A DNA stretch of 64,000 bases, taken from Halioxenophilus sp033283405 (GTDB taxonomy: Bacteria > Pseudomonadota > Gammaproteobacteria > Pseudomonadales > Cellvibrionaceae). The position numbers and the translations under genes are program-made. Of this stretch, positions 9,137-18,149 are shown in pieces (the stretch's first letter is position 1; each line of letters opens with the position of its first letter). Below the pieces are notes generated by a model. It saw nothing but the letters and a program-made list of their open reading frames with translations. It was not told the DNA's origin and searched no databases. Location: positions 186,001 through 250,000 of the forward strand of contig NZ_JAWMQR010000002.1 in assembly GCF_033283405.1 (NCBI RefSeq), given 5' to 3'.

Positions 9137-9892
9137 TTAACAACGTTTTACCACCTGCACCACCCCCGGGTCATATTCCAGGCGCTCACCGGTGGTACCC
9201 TTGTTGGTGTACTCCATATGACTCAATACAAAACGCATCGCCTCCAACCGGCCCAGGTCACGATCATTACCCTGCACCACAACCCAGGGACAACGGTCGG
9301 TGGCGGAAGCGGTGAACATGGCCTCCTTGTAGCGGGTAAAGTCGTGCCAGTGTTCCTGAGCCTGGGCATCCACCGTGCTCAGTTTCCACTGTTTTAACGG
9401 GTTGGTCTTGCGCTCCTCCAAACGCCGCTTCTGTTCAGCGACACTGATCGAGAACCAAAACTTCACAATCTTAATGCCGTCTTCCAGCAGCATATCTTCA
9501 AACACCACCACCTGCCGCAGAAAGCGCTGATACTGCTCCTCGTCGCAAAACCCCATCACCGGTTCCACCACCGCCCGGTTGTACCAACTGCGATCAAAAA
9601 AGGCGATGCGCCCCGGATCCGGCAGGTGGTTGATATAACGCTGAAAATACCACTGTCCCATCTCCATTTCGGTTGGTTTCGACAGCGCCACAATCTGGTA
9701 GTGCCGCGGATTCAAAAAGCGGACAAAGCGCATAATAGCCCCGCCTTTGCCGGCGGTATCCCGCCCCTCAAAAATAATCAGCAGACGCTGGCGCTGGCTG
9801 TGCAAATGTTGCTGCATCCAAACCATTTCAGTTTGTAAATTGACATATTCCGGATCGGTTTCCAGCGTGTGTAGAGCCATAACTTCGCCCAC
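9137..9892 (-). CDS. ppk2: Polyphosphate kinase 2 (PPK2 family, class I-like)
   Basis: The protein is about 250 residues, a single-domain PPK2. Visible motifs are Walker A in FEGRDTAGKGGAIMRF, the KPTEMEMGQWYFQRY block, Walker B/lid text FFDRSWYNRAVVEPVMGF, and LEERKTNPLKQWKLSTVD. The enzyme uses polyphosphate to phosphorylate nucleoside diphosphates or monophosphates. The start is either GTG at 9892 or ATG at 9880. The last codons lie a few bases from a repeat block. A second paralogue lies at 31875-32627. Confidence 0.9.
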   Translation of the reverse strand: MGEVMALHTLETDPEYVNLQTEMVWMQQHLHSQRQRLLIIFEGRDTAGKGGAIMRFVRFLNPRHYQIVALSKPTEMEMGQWYFQRYINHLPDPGRIAFFDRSWYNRAVVEPVMGFCDEEQYQRFLRQVVVFEDMLLEDGIKIVKFWFSISVAEQKRRLEERKTNPLKQWKLSTVDAQAQEHWHDFTRYKEAMFTASATDRCPWVVVQGNDRDLGRLEAMRFVLSHMEYTNKGTTGERLEYDPGVVQVVKRC

Positions 9893-9979
9893 AAAAAAGT
9901 TGGAGTTGAGAGTAGTGAGGTAACTCAGGATGGCAAATCTAACTCAGCAGCTTCAGCCCGAGCAATTGCTTTTAGTGGC

Positions 9980-10165
9980 CAGCCGTAGGGGCGACCGGCG
10001 GTCGCCCAACCGAGGTACAAATTTATTCCGGAAGTAACCCAACCGCGGGCGACCACCGGTCGCCGACCGCCATGGCTGCGGAAGGCCGCCCCGGGGGAAT
10101 GCAGAATACGAAGCGGTCTGACGATTCGGAGCGGTTATCTGCCCTAGAGGAGGAAATATTGAAAC
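9980..10165. repeat. REP-like composite repeat block
   Basis: One composite unit between PPK2 and the GGDEF/EAL gene. It begins with GTAG plus the GGGCGACCggcGGTCGCCC hairpin, continues with the CAACCGAGGTA linker, a diverged GGGCGACCaccGGTCGCC hairpin, the GGAAGGCCGCCCCGG motif, and the long third-type unit containing the TCCGA/TCGGA-type inner arm. The unit ends 20 bp from the downstream gene's stop codon, so it may also act as a 3' end. Confidence 0.85.
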
Positions 10166-10181
10166 CCGGTGGGAACCCCAA

Positions 10182-12605
10182 CTACTCGCGAGACAACCGG
10201 GAAGCGGGGTTTTGGCCGATCAACCACGCCTGAAAGGCACTGCTGGGCATGGGCTTGCCATAGAGGTACCCCTGGGCCAGATCACAGCCCAAAGATTGCA
10301 GATACTCAAGCTCCGCCTCCTGCTCTATCCCCTCGGCCACCACCGGCTTTTGCAAATTGTGACTCATCTCTATGGTCGCTTTTACAATCGCCTGATGTTT
10401 TGGGTTGTGGGTAATATCGCGGACAAAACTCTGGTCGATTTTCAGCAGACCAAAGGGAATCTTGGCCAGGTAAGCCAATGAGGAGTAGCCAGTACCAAAA
10501 TCATCCAGGGCAATGGTGAAGCCGCGCAGGGTCAATTTTGCCAGCGCCGCCTGACTGATCTCCGGGTCTGTCATCAGAGCCGACTCGGTAATTTCAAACT
10601 GGATGCTGGTCGGGGGGACTTTATACTCACGCACCTTGGCCTGGATATAGTCCGGCAATTTTTTATCGAACAGATTGCGCGCCGACAAATTGATCGAGAC
10701 CTTCAGGTCTAAGCCCTTATCCAGCCAGGATCTCAAATCCCGTAGGGTAAGGTCGATAACCCGGTAGGTCAGTGGCTTGATCTGATCGGTGGCCTCAATA
10801 AAAGGCACAAAATGGCCGGCACTCAACAAACCCCGGCTCGGATGGTGCCAACGCACCAGCGACTCGGCCGCACAGCAGCAACCACTGGCCAGATCCACCA
10901 CCGGCTGGTAGTGCATCTCAAACTGGTTGGACTCCAGTGCATCGCTGAGACTCGCCATCAGCTGTACCCGGGCACGCACTTCGTTATCCGCCTCCTTACT
11001 GTAGATGGCGATAGTGGCATTGGTTTTTTTCGCCTGGTACATAGCGATATCGGCACAGCGCAACAGCTCATGGCTATCGAGCTCACTGGTCAACGCTTCC
11101 ACCAAGCCAATGGCCGCTGTGGCCTTCAGACTGAGGTCGTCAATTTCAAAGCGAGCCTCAAAGACACTGCCTAACTTGTCAATGTAATAGCCCGAGGAGT
11201 GGCTGCTGTTGTGCTGGTTTACCACCACCACAAATTCGTCACCACTGAGGCGAAATACCGCCGCCACCGACGCCGGTAGCGCCTGAGTGATGCGCTGCGC
11301 CAACTGCTTCAGCAGTCGGTCACCCACCGGATGACCAAAGGTATCGTTAACCTCCTTAAAGCGGTTCATATCCAACAGCATCACCAACACCTGAGTCTCC
11401 CCCAGGCGGGCAATGTATTCGTGGTAGGCCAGGCGATTGCCCAGGCCGGTGAGGGAATCGAACTTGGCCTGTCTGGCCAGTTCTTCCAGAGATTGGGCAT
11501 TGGCAATACTCATCCCCACCGAGTGACTGATCATCTCAAACAGCACCATCTCCTGCTCGCTGATCTCCCGCTGGCGATTGGAGACCAACAACACGCTGCC
11601 ACAAGCTTCGTTATTGGCAATCAATGGGATGGCGACAATGGTCTGTGGCGTATAGCCAAGCACCTGGCCGATACGAGTAGCAGCCTCAAGGTCATCCTCC
11701 GCGCCCTGATAAATCAGCACCTTGCGCGAGGAGACCGCCCGGCCTGAGAGCGTGCCTTGCAGAGGCAGCTCCATATCCAGTAGAAAATTCTCCGCTCTGA
11801 CGATGGTGCCGTGCAGGCCAACCACTTTTAAATAGTGGTGATCCGAAGCCAGCTGCAGCATCAAGCCATCGGTCCAGCCGTGTTCGGTAATAAACGGAGG
11901 AATAGTGCGGCTACCCAACTCTTTTACGCTGGTGACATTCTGCAGGCGGGTGGTAATACCGTGGGAGAGAGTCAAAATCGCCAGGTGATCGTTGAGGTCC
12001 GATTGCGAGCGTAAAAAACAGATCAACAGCAACAGCAGCACCGACACGACAATAGTCAGCGCCAAAAACAGATGGCCATAGGCGTGGGAGAGCTCCCGCA
12101 TGCTGGGGAGCGCCAGGGCAACAACCGCCAAACCGATGCTGACGACGGCACGCACCACAAAGACCGAGGCCGCCAGGCGATGCCAGACATTTTTTGCCCA
12201 GACGGCCCAGGCCATAAAACACATCGCCAGGCTGACCGCCACCGCCGAATAGATATGCAGATAGGCAACCGAGCCAACGCTATAGGTGAGCAGAAACAGC
12301 AGAACAGAGGCGGCAGAGCCCCATAACGGCACTCGCTGATAACCCGAATCAAAACGAAAGTGGACAGAGCCCTTGAGCAAGGTGTAGGTGAGCCCCGTAA
12401 TGGCCGAGGCAAACAGCAGCATCATCGGCCAGGAGGCGTAAAAATCCGGATCCAGTGCGGAACGCCCCAAGGCGATGCTGATGGTCATAAAGACAAACGC
12501 TATGCCCCACCAGAGCAGGTAGCGCCGTTTGGGGTCGGCCTGCCACATGGCAAACAGCACAGCCGCCGAAACCAGGTGTATAAAGGGAATAAATAGCGAA
12601 AACAT
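10182..12605 (-). CDS. Membrane sensor with GAF, GGDEF and EAL domains
   Basis: The protein is 807 residues from the ATG at 12605. Residues 1-220 hold about eight hydrophobic segments. A GAF-like region follows (residues about 230-385), then a GGDEF domain whose signature reads LSGDEFVVV and whose metal residues (LDMNRFKEVNDTFGHPVGD) are present, then an EAL domain. The EAL signature is ESL in CAAESLVRWHHP; other catalytic blocks look intact (FEITESAL, ALDDFGTGYSSLAYL, LKIDQSFV, VVAEGIEQ). It is expected to make or break cyclic-di-GMP at the inner membrane; which activity survives cannot be decided. The sequence upstream of 12605 is repeat-derived, so a longer start is unlikely. Confidence 0.85.
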   Translation of the reverse strand: MFSLFIPFIHLVSAAVLFAMWQADPKRRYLLWWGIAFVFMTISIALGRSALDPDFYASWPMMLLFASAITGLTYTLLKGSVHFRFDSGYQRVPLWGSAASVLLFLLTYSVGSVAYLHIYSAVAVSLAMCFMAWAVWAKNVWHRLAASVFVVRAVVSIGLAVVALALPSMRELSHAYGHLFLALTIVVSVLLLLLICFLRSQSDLNDHLAILTLSHGITTRLQNVTSVKELGSRTIPPFITEHGWTDGLMLQLASDHHYLKVVGLHGTIVRAENFLLDMELPLQGTLSGRAVSSRKVLIYQGAEDDLEAATRIGQVLGYTPQTIVAIPLIANNEACGSVLLVSNRQREISEQEMVLFEMISHSVGMSIANAQSLEELARQAKFDSLTGLGNRLAYHEYIARLGETQVLVMLLDMNRFKEVNDTFGHPVGDRLLKQLAQRITQALPASVAAVFRLSGDEFVVVVNQHNSSHSSGYYIDKLGSVFEARFEIDDLSLKATAAIGLVEALTSELDSHELLRCADIAMYQAKKTNATIAIYSKEADNEVRARVQLMASLSDALESNQFEMHYQPVVDLASGCCCAAESLVRWHHPSRGLLSAGHFVPFIEATDQIKPLTYRVIDLTLRDLRSWLDKGLDLKVSINLSARNLFDKKLPDYIQAKVREYKVPPTSIQFEITESALMTDPEISQAALAKLTLRGFTIALDDFGTGYSSLAYLAKIPFGLLKIDQSFVRDITHNPKHQAIVKATIEMSHNLQKPVVAEGIEQEAELEYLQSLGCDLAQGYLYGKPMPSSAFQAWLIGQNPASRLSRE

Positions 12606-12619
12606 GGATAAACCAATGC

Positions 12620-12890
12620 ACCTTTTGGGCGACCGCCGGTCGCCCGTACGGCTGCGTATTATTATATTTGTGTGTACCCCAACCATGGGCAATCGCCAAT
12701 CGCCGACCGCCATGGATGGCGGGGAATGCAGATCACGCAGGAGCGGTTATCTGCCCTACGGGTGAAATATTTAAACCTGGCGGTTATCCGCACCATCGTA
12801 GGGGCGACCGGCGGTCGCCCAACCGAGGTATCAATTTATTCCGGATGTAACCCCACCACGGGCGATCGCCGATCGCCCGAATAGGGCCTA
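12620..12890. repeat. REP-like composite repeat block
   Basis: A composite block with a GGGCGACCgccGGTCGCCC hairpin (reverse orientation), CCATGGATGGCGG, the GCAGATCACGCAGGAGCGGTTATCTGC hairpin, then GTAG + GGGCGACCggcGGTCGCCC, the linker and GGGCGATCgccGATCGCCC. It overlies the region just upstream of the GGDEF/EAL start at 12605. The stretch 12890-13045 after it holds nothing I recognise. Confidence 0.85.
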
Positions 12891-13045
12891 GGGACAAAAT
12901 TTACCAAATTAACCTTTAAGTAATAGCACAGGATTTAATCAGCGCCACAAGATAGGGCAGAGGTTCTACTGGCAACAAGCGCCACCCCAGCCAGAAGGAT
13001 GGAGCGGCCACGGACGAGGGTTAGCGTTTAAAGGCAGTCGGCCAC

Positions 13046-14068
13046 TCAATCGATGGTTGAGCGCAACGACAGGGTCACATCGTCGCGCAACGGAAAGGCG
13101 ACACCAGAGACCGCCCGCGGCACATAGTGCTGCTCCAGGGCCGCCACCTCTTCCGGGCTGAGGCTCATCTCCAGGGCGGCCAGCGCATCGCTCAGGTGGT
13201 GCGGTTTGGTGGCGCCCACAATCGGCGCGGTAATGCCCGGCTTCTGCTGCAACCAGGCGTGGGCGATGGTGGCCGGCGCCACACCACGGGCCTGGGCGAT
13301 AGCCGCCACGGCGGCGGCAATCTGCTGGTCGCTGGCGTCACTGGCCAGACTGTAGCGGTTGGCCTGGGTACGCTCGGTTGCCTGGTCAGCCGGCCGAACC
13401 AGACGACCACCGGCCAGCGGGCTCCAGGGAATCACCGCCACCCCCAGGTCCTGGCAGAGCGGCAGCATCTCCCGCTCCTCTTCCCGGTAGAGCAGGTTCA
13501 CCTGCGGCTGCATTGCCACAAACGGCGTCCAGCCGTGCAGCTGAGCGGTGTACTGCAGCTTGCTGAACTGCCAGGCCATCATCGACGAGGCACCCAGGTA
13601 GCGGGCCTTACCCGCCTTCACGATATCGTGCAGTGCCTCCATGGTTTCAGTTACCGGCGTCTGTTCATCAAAGCGGTGAATCTGGAAGAGATCGATATAC
13701 TCCACCCCCAAGCGGGTAAGGCTGTCGTCGATGGCGGCAAACAGCGCCTTACGCGACAAGCCACCGGTATTGGGGGCATTGCGCCAGGCGCCGTAGGCCT
13801 TGGTGGCCAGCACCACCTCATCGCGATAGGCCATATCGCGCAGCGCCCGGCCGGTGATCTCCTCAGAGCTGCCGGCGGCATAGAGGTTGGCGGTATCGAA
13901 GAAGTTGATCCCCGCCGCCAACGCCTGGCGAAAATAGCCGCGACTGGTGCGCTCATCCAACACCCAGCGCCAATAGGAGCCGCCGCGGGCGGCATCGCCA
14001 AAACTCATGCAGCCCAAACAGAGGCGGGAAACTTTTAATCCGGTAGAGCCAAGGTTGACGTATTGCAC
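13046..14068 (-). CDS. Aldo/keto reductase
   Basis: The protein is 340 residues with the AKR TIM-barrel pattern: NLGSTGLKVSRLCLGCMSFG, the catalytic Asp/Tyr region FFDTANLYAAGSSEEITG, Lys in LATKAYG, and IDLFQIHRFD. The C-terminal NADP-binding block is IVGATKPHHLSDALAAL. The start is GTG at 14068, supported by AGGAG seven bases upstream. It most resembles YakC/Tas-type oxidoreductases acting on small carbonyl compounds; the substrate is unknown. Confidence 0.9.
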   Translation of the reverse strand: MQYVNLGSTGLKVSRLCLGCMSFGDAARGGSYWRWVLDERTSRGYFRQALAAGINFFDTANLYAAGSSEEITGRALRDMAYRDEVVLATKAYGAWRNAPNTGGLSRKALFAAIDDSLTRLGVEYIDLFQIHRFDEQTPVTETMEALHDIVKAGKARYLGASSMMAWQFSKLQYTAQLHGWTPFVAMQPQVNLLYREEEREMLPLCQDLGVAVIPWSPLAGGRLVRPADQATERTQANRYSLASDASDQQIAAAVAAIAQARGVAPATIAHAWLQQKPGITAPIVGATKPHHLSDALAALEMSLSPEEVAALEQHYVPRAVSGVAFPLRDDVTLSLRSTID

Positions 14069-14307
14069 GGGGTTCTCCTAAGGCAGAGCCTGCGCCTAAC
14101 GGCAGGTGGAAAATGGAAGATGAATCGGCCTGAATTATCGAAAGAGTAGGGCCTGAACAGTTTGCATAAAGCGCAGGTTAGTAGGGTAACGTGTTTTAGC
14201 GTGAATTTTTATGGCGAATTTACTTGCTGTGGCAAGGCACTTTTAATCAGCGATCACTTGGTTTTTTATGGGATTTCAACACCAACGATTGCCTGCCCAA
14301 GCCACGC

Positions 14308-15063
14308 TTACTCAGCAACAAACAGCTCGGCAACAGAAGCCACCAGACGCGCCGGTGCCGGCAGCTTGGCCTCATCGCCCGCCTGGTACTTGCCAGTTTG
14401 CACCAAGCAGCCCTGCAGGCCGGCGGCGATGGCACCCAACACATCGCTGTCGACATCATCGCCCACCATCAAGCACTCTGCCGCCGGGCAAGGGGTGGAG
14501 GCCACCACCTGGGCAAAAAAGTCTGGGCTCGGTTTGCCCATAATCACGGCTGGAGTATCGGCCGCCCACGCCACCAGGCGAATAAAACCGCCGGCATCCA
14601 GCTTCAAGCCCTCTTCATCTTTAAAGTATTTATTCATGCCGATGCCAATCAGCGCCGCGCCGGCTTTACACAACTGAAAGGCATGGTTGAGATTGTCGTA
14701 AGTGAGTGCCTCGCGGGCATCGCCCAACAACACACAGTTGGGGTTGCTCTGGGGCAGGTGGGCAAATTCAGCGGCCAGGGCCGGGTGCAGTAAACAGTAG
14801 GGTCTAAGCCCGTGTTGTTCCATATAAGCCTTGGCCGCCATGGGCGCGGTAAAGAGCTCCTCCGCTGCCACCTCAATACCCATCGCCGCCAGGTCCGCGC
14901 GAATGGTCACCGCCGGCTTGGTGGCGGTGTTGGTGACAAAGCGCAACAGCAATCCGCGCGCGCGGGCCTCTGCAATCGCTTCTACTGCCCCGGGAAGCAA
15001 ACGGCTGCCCTCGTACAAGACGCCGCTTAAATCCAGCAGCAAGGCGCGATAATTGAGCGTCAT
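14308..15063 (-). CDS. HAD-IIA family hydrolase (LHPP/NagD-like)
   Basis: The protein is 251 residues from the ATG at 15063 (GAGG upstream). HAD motif I is LLLDLSGVLYEG, motif II is FVTNTATKP, and motif III/IV is MGKPSPDFF...MVGDDVDSDVLGA. The first motif has DLSG rather than DxDG, as in the phospholysine/phosphohistidine pyrophosphatase (LHPP) subgroup. It is a phosphatase of small phosphorylated compounds in the cytoplasm; the substrate is unknown. The open frame upstream of 15063 runs into repeat DNA. Confidence 0.85.
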   Translation of the reverse strand: MTLNYRALLLDLSGVLYEGSRLLPGAVEAIAEARARGLLLRFVTNTATKPAVTIRADLAAMGIEVAAEELFTAPMAAKAYMEQHGLRPYCLLHPALAAEFAHLPQSNPNCVLLGDAREALTYDNLNHAFQLCKAGAALIGIGMNKYFKDEEGLKLDAGGFIRLVAWAADTPAVIMGKPSPDFFAQVVASTPCPAAECLMVGDDVDSDVLGAIAAGLQGCLVQTGKYQAGDEAKLPAPARLVASVAELFVAE

Positions 15064-15119
15064 AAACACCTCTGCATAAGAGCGATCATTAAACGAGACC
15101 AACCACGGGCGGTCGATGA

Positions 15120-15840
15120 TCTTTTGGGCGACCACCGGTCGCCCCTACGGGTGAAATATTTAATTTCGGTGTTAATCCCAACCCCCGTAGGGGCGACCGG
15201 CGGTCGCCCGCACACACAAATCCATTCCGGTGTAATCCCAACCCCCGTAGGGGCGACCGGTGGTCGCCCGCACACACAAATCCATTCCGGTGTAATCCCA
15301 ACCCCCGTAGGGGCGACCGGCGGTCGCCCGCACACACAAATCCATTCCGGTGTAATCCCAACCCCCGTAGGGGCGACCGGCGGTCGCCCGCACACACAAA
15401 TCCATTCCGATGTAATCCCAACCCCCGTAGGGGCGACCGGCGGTCGCCCGCACACACAAATCCATTCCGGTGTAATCCCAACCTCCGTAGGGGCGACCGG
15501 CGGTCGCCCGCACACACACAAATCCATTCCGATGTAATCCCAACCCCCGTAGGGGCGACCGCCGGTCGCCCGCACACACAAATCCATTCCGGTGTAATCC
15601 CAACCCCCGTAGGGGCGACCGGCGGTCGCCCGCACACACAAATCCATTCCGGTGTAATCCCAACCCCCGTAGGGGAGATAATCGCTCCGAATCGTCGGAC
15701 CGCTGCGTGATCTGCATTCCCCCCGGGGCGGCCTTCCGCGTCCATGGCGATTGCCAACCGACGGTCGCCCATCTGACGTATCAATTTATTCCGGTGGAAA
15801 CCCCAACCACGGGCGATCGCCGATCGCCCCTACGTTCTTT
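15120..15840. repeat. REP-like block containing the 60-bp tandem array
   Basis: The block starts with GGGCGACCaccGGTCGCCC-CTAC, passes into the tandem array listed separately, and ends with the long third-type unit (AATCGTCGG inner arm, GGGGCGGCCTTCCGC, CATGG) and a GGGCGATCgccGATCGCCC-CTAC hairpin at about 15808. Apparent proteins in all frames of both strands (20-residue periodic text) are artefacts of a repeat length divisible by three. Confidence 0.9.
15181..15662. repeat. Tandem array of eight 60-bp REP-hairpin units
   Basis: Seven units are exactly 60 bp and one (15481-15542) is 62 bp because of an extra CA in its CACACACA stretch. Every unit reads ACCCCCGTAGGGGCGACC, the hairpin GGGCGACCggcGGTCGCCC, CGCACACACAAATCCATTCC and GGTGTAATCCCA. 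Unit differences are few: a GGTGG centre in unit 2, CCGCCGG in unit 7, GATGTAAT in units 4 and 6. A related array with shorter units lies at 19134-19320. Confidence 0.95.
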
Positions 15841-15880
15841 GGTTGTTTGAATTCGCGGTCGCCCGCCATTAACCGAAATA

Positions 15881-16714
15881 TTAAAACCCCACCTTCGCCC
15901 GATAAACCCCACCAATCACCAGATACTCCCCCTCCCCCTGCAATACCCCCGGCAGTAACCCAGGAAAATAGAGCAGTTTGGCCGAGGGGATGGCAATCTC
16001 CATGATGTAGTCGCCAAAGCTTTCACTGTGCAGCCGATCACTGGAAAATGAGTTGAGATTGTTCAATAGCAGTACGCAGTGGTCCTGGTCGAACTTGCCG
16101 AGCAGGTCGTGTTCATCCAGCTGGTTAACCCCGCGATAGAGCAGCCAGTGGCTCTGCCCGGGCCAGCGGTGATTCAGTTCATACTGGCAATAGCTGTAGA
16201 GCAGGTCGAGCTGCGCTTCCAGGGCATTGCTGTTATAGAGGCCGCGATTGACATCGGCCAGGTAGTGCCGATAAGTCGCGCCGTTAAAATCCTCCAGCCG
16301 CCCAGCGTGGCTGCGCGGTCGCAGGCCAAAGCGCGACTCCACCCACTGCTTAAGCACCGCCGCCTCCACTCCATCGGCATTAAACATCCAACCGCGCAGC
16401 AGACGCAGATAGTCGGCCTTGTCGCGGCGAACATTGCTGGCCGGGTCAAAACCCGCCTCGTTCAGGCACTCCAGCAAAAAGGCCGAACGCATATACTGCT
16501 GAAAATGGAGCGCCCGCCGGGCGGGTTCGGCCACGTCATCCAAGGCTTGGAACAGCTGTTGGTGCAGCTCCAGCACACCATCGATGAGCAGTGGCGAGGG
16601 CTGCTGCTGAAAAGTCAAACCACCCAAAATAACGGCCGGTAAATTGCAGCGATTGATAGAGCTGCGGGCAAAGGCTGGCAGCGAGGCGCGCTGGGATGGT
16701 GTAATAGCCGTCAT
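15881..16714 (-). CDS. draT: NAD(+)--dinitrogen-reductase ADP-D-ribosyltransferase
   Basis: The protein is 277 residues, the usual DraT length. Typical blocks are CNLPAVILGGLTFQQQPSPLLIDGVLELHQQLF near the N terminus, RRALHFQQYMRSAFLLE, NADYLRLLRGWMFNADG-like text, and WLLYRGVNQLDEHDLL with the NAD-contacting Arg. In diazotrophs DraT inactivates dinitrogenase reductase (NifH) by ADP-ribosylating an Arg when ammonium rises or energy falls. The ATG at 16714 overlaps the 5' region of the divergent draG. No nif structural gene is in the window, so nitrogen fixation by this organism is inference; some non-fixing bacteria keep DraT/DraG homologues. Confidence 0.85.
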   Translation of the reverse strand: MTAITPSQRASLPAFARSSINRCNLPAVILGGLTFQQQPSPLLIDGVLELHQQLFQALDDVAEPARRALHFQQYMRSAFLLECLNEAGFDPASNVRRDKADYLRLLRGWMFNADGVEAAVLKQWVESRFGLRPRSHAGRLEDFNGATYRHYLADVNRGLYNSNALEAQLDLLYSYCQYELNHRWPGQSHWLLYRGVNQLDEHDLLGKFDQDHCVLLLNNLNSFSSDRLHSESFGDYIMEIAIPSAKLLYFPGLLPGVLQGEGEYLVIGGVYRAKVGF

Positions 16715-16739
16715 GATTCCCACACAAGACTTAGGGTTT

Positions 16740-17654
16740 ATGGAACATACGGCAAACATCAGCAGAAGACAACGCTACCGGGGCAGCCTGTTGGGGCTGG
16801 CCGCCGGCGATGCGGTGGGCACCACGCTGGAATTTAAAACCCCCGGCAGCTTCACTCCCATCAGCGATATGGTTGGCGGTGGCCCCTTCGGTCTGCACCC
16901 CGGACAGTGGACCGACGACACCTCCATGGCACTCTGCCTGGCGCACTCGCTGGTGGAGTGCCAGGGCTTCGACGCCAGCGACCAGATGCAGCGCTACCTC
17001 AACTGGAGCCGGCACGGCTATATGAGCAGCAACGGCCGCTGCTTTGATATCGGCGTCACCGTCTCCGAGGCACTCAGCCGCTTTCTACAAACCGGTGAGC
17101 CACTGGCCGGCTCCAGCAACCCCTTTGCCGCGGGCAACGGCTGCATCATGCGCCTGGCACCGGTGGTGATCTACTTCAGCCCGAACCTGGCCGATAGCCT
17201 CGAATACGCCGCCTTAAGCGCGCGCACCACCCACGGCGCCAAAGAGTGTGTGGATGCCACCACCTACTTCGCCTCTTTGTTGCACACCGCTTACGCCGGG
17301 CAGAGCAAAGCGGAGATCCTCGCCAGCGAGCTCTACCCGCCCACCACCAAAAAGGTGCTCGCTATTGCGCAACAGCACTACCGCCATAAAACCCCACCGG
17401 AGATCAAAGGCACCGGCTATGTGATCGACTGCCTGGAGGCCGCCCTGTGGAGTTTTGCCAGCACCGACAACTTCCGCGACGCCGTGCTGACCGCCGCCAA
17501 CCTCGGTGACGACGCCGATACCACCGCCGCCGTAGTGGGGCAGATTGCCGGCGCCTATTATGGCGAGCAGGGCATCCCCGAAGCCTGGTTGAGCAAGCTG
17601 GTAATGCGCAGCGAGATGGAGCAGCTGGCAGACCAGCTCGGCCAAAAAAACTGA
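16740..17654 (+). CDS. draG: ADP-ribosyl-[dinitrogen reductase] hydrolase
   Basis: The protein is 304 residues. Metal-binding motifs of ADP-ribosylglycohydrolases are visible: GLAAGDAVGTTLEF, GQWTDDTSMALCLA, NGCIMRLAPV and LGDDADTTAAVVGQIAGAYYG, providing the acidic residues for the two-metal centre. DraG removes ADP-ribose from NifH and reverses DraT. The ATG at 16740 has AGGG close upstream; an alternative ATG at 16713 overlaps draT. The divergent arrangement with only 25 bp between the starts suggests joint control. Confidence 0.85.
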   Translation: MEHTANISRRQRYRGSLLGLAAGDAVGTTLEFKTPGSFTPISDMVGGGPFGLHPGQWTDDTSMALCLAHSLVECQGFDASDQMQRYLNWSRHGYMSSNGRCFDIGVTVSEALSRFLQTGEPLAGSSNPFAAGNGCIMRLAPVVIYFSPNLADSLEYAALSARTTHGAKECVDATTYFASLLHTAYAGQSKAEILASELYPPTTKKVLAIAQQHYRHKTPPEIKGTGYVIDCLEAALWSFASTDNFRDAVLTAANLGDDADTTAAVVGQIAGAYYGEQGIPEAWLSKLVMRSEMEQLADQLGQKN

Positions 17655-18149
17655 AGGCAGCCCCCAGGAAGCTGAAGGCTCTACCAAAGTAGCTGAGGGC
17701 TCTAGCTGACCAGCTGCAGGCTCTTGCCAAAAAGGTTAGTGCAGCGGCCACATGGCTAATGCCCGAGCCACACAGCCTGCGGTTTAAATGGATTTGTGCG
17801 TGAGAGGGCGACCGCCGGCCGGCAACCACCAAGGATGCCGTAGGCTCACCCGTGGAATACAGAATACCAAGCGGTCCGATGATTCGTAGCGGTTATCTGC
17901 CTCACGGAGGTGGGGTTGACGCCGGATAGGTCCAATACCGGCACCTAAAACATCCTCCAAACCCAACCACGAAATACAACACATGCGTTGTAATTTATAC
18001 CATCACAGTGTAATTTAGCCTCCAGAAACTGGCACGGCTGCCACACCGAGTGGGTGTGGCCGGGTGACAAACATAACAATCGGTTTCATCGCTGCGCGGC
18101 CCCCTGAGTTCTCTCCGGGGGCCGCCAACCCTTCAGGCAGGGACATCAC
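17655..18149. other. Gene-free stretch with degenerate composite repeat
   Basis: No gene is supported here. Positions 17805-17920 contain a decayed composite unit (GGGCGACCGCCGG..., a GGATGCCG remnant, AGCGGTCCGATGATTCG and GCGGTTATCTGCC) with broken stems. Positions 17660-17740 hold loose GCTGAGGGCTCT-type short repeats just after the draG stop. Confidence 0.6.

Noticed and set aside
8490..9140. Several 60-90 residue frames in the repeat block before PPK2
   Set aside because: They translate hairpins and linkers; the same peptides (GDRRSPVVGLPGNK) appear in every repeat block on either strand.
12885..12910. AGGGCCTAGGG text as a second end of the MITE
   Set aside because: Only a few bases match the MITE end and no inverted partner lies nearby.
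13127..14038. 303-residue plus-strand frame opposite the aldo/keto reductase
   Set aside because: It is antisense to a gene with clear AKR motifs and has a His/Gly/Gln-rich composition typical of shadows.
15181..15662. CRISPR array
   Set aside because: Units are nearly identical throughout with no unique spacers, each contains the REP hairpin, and no cas gene is near.
15060..15784. Long minus-strand and plus-strand frames with 20-residue repeats over 15060-15784
   Set aside because: They are read from the 60-bp tandem array; 60 is divisible by three, all frames look alike, and there is no ribosome-binding site or family match.
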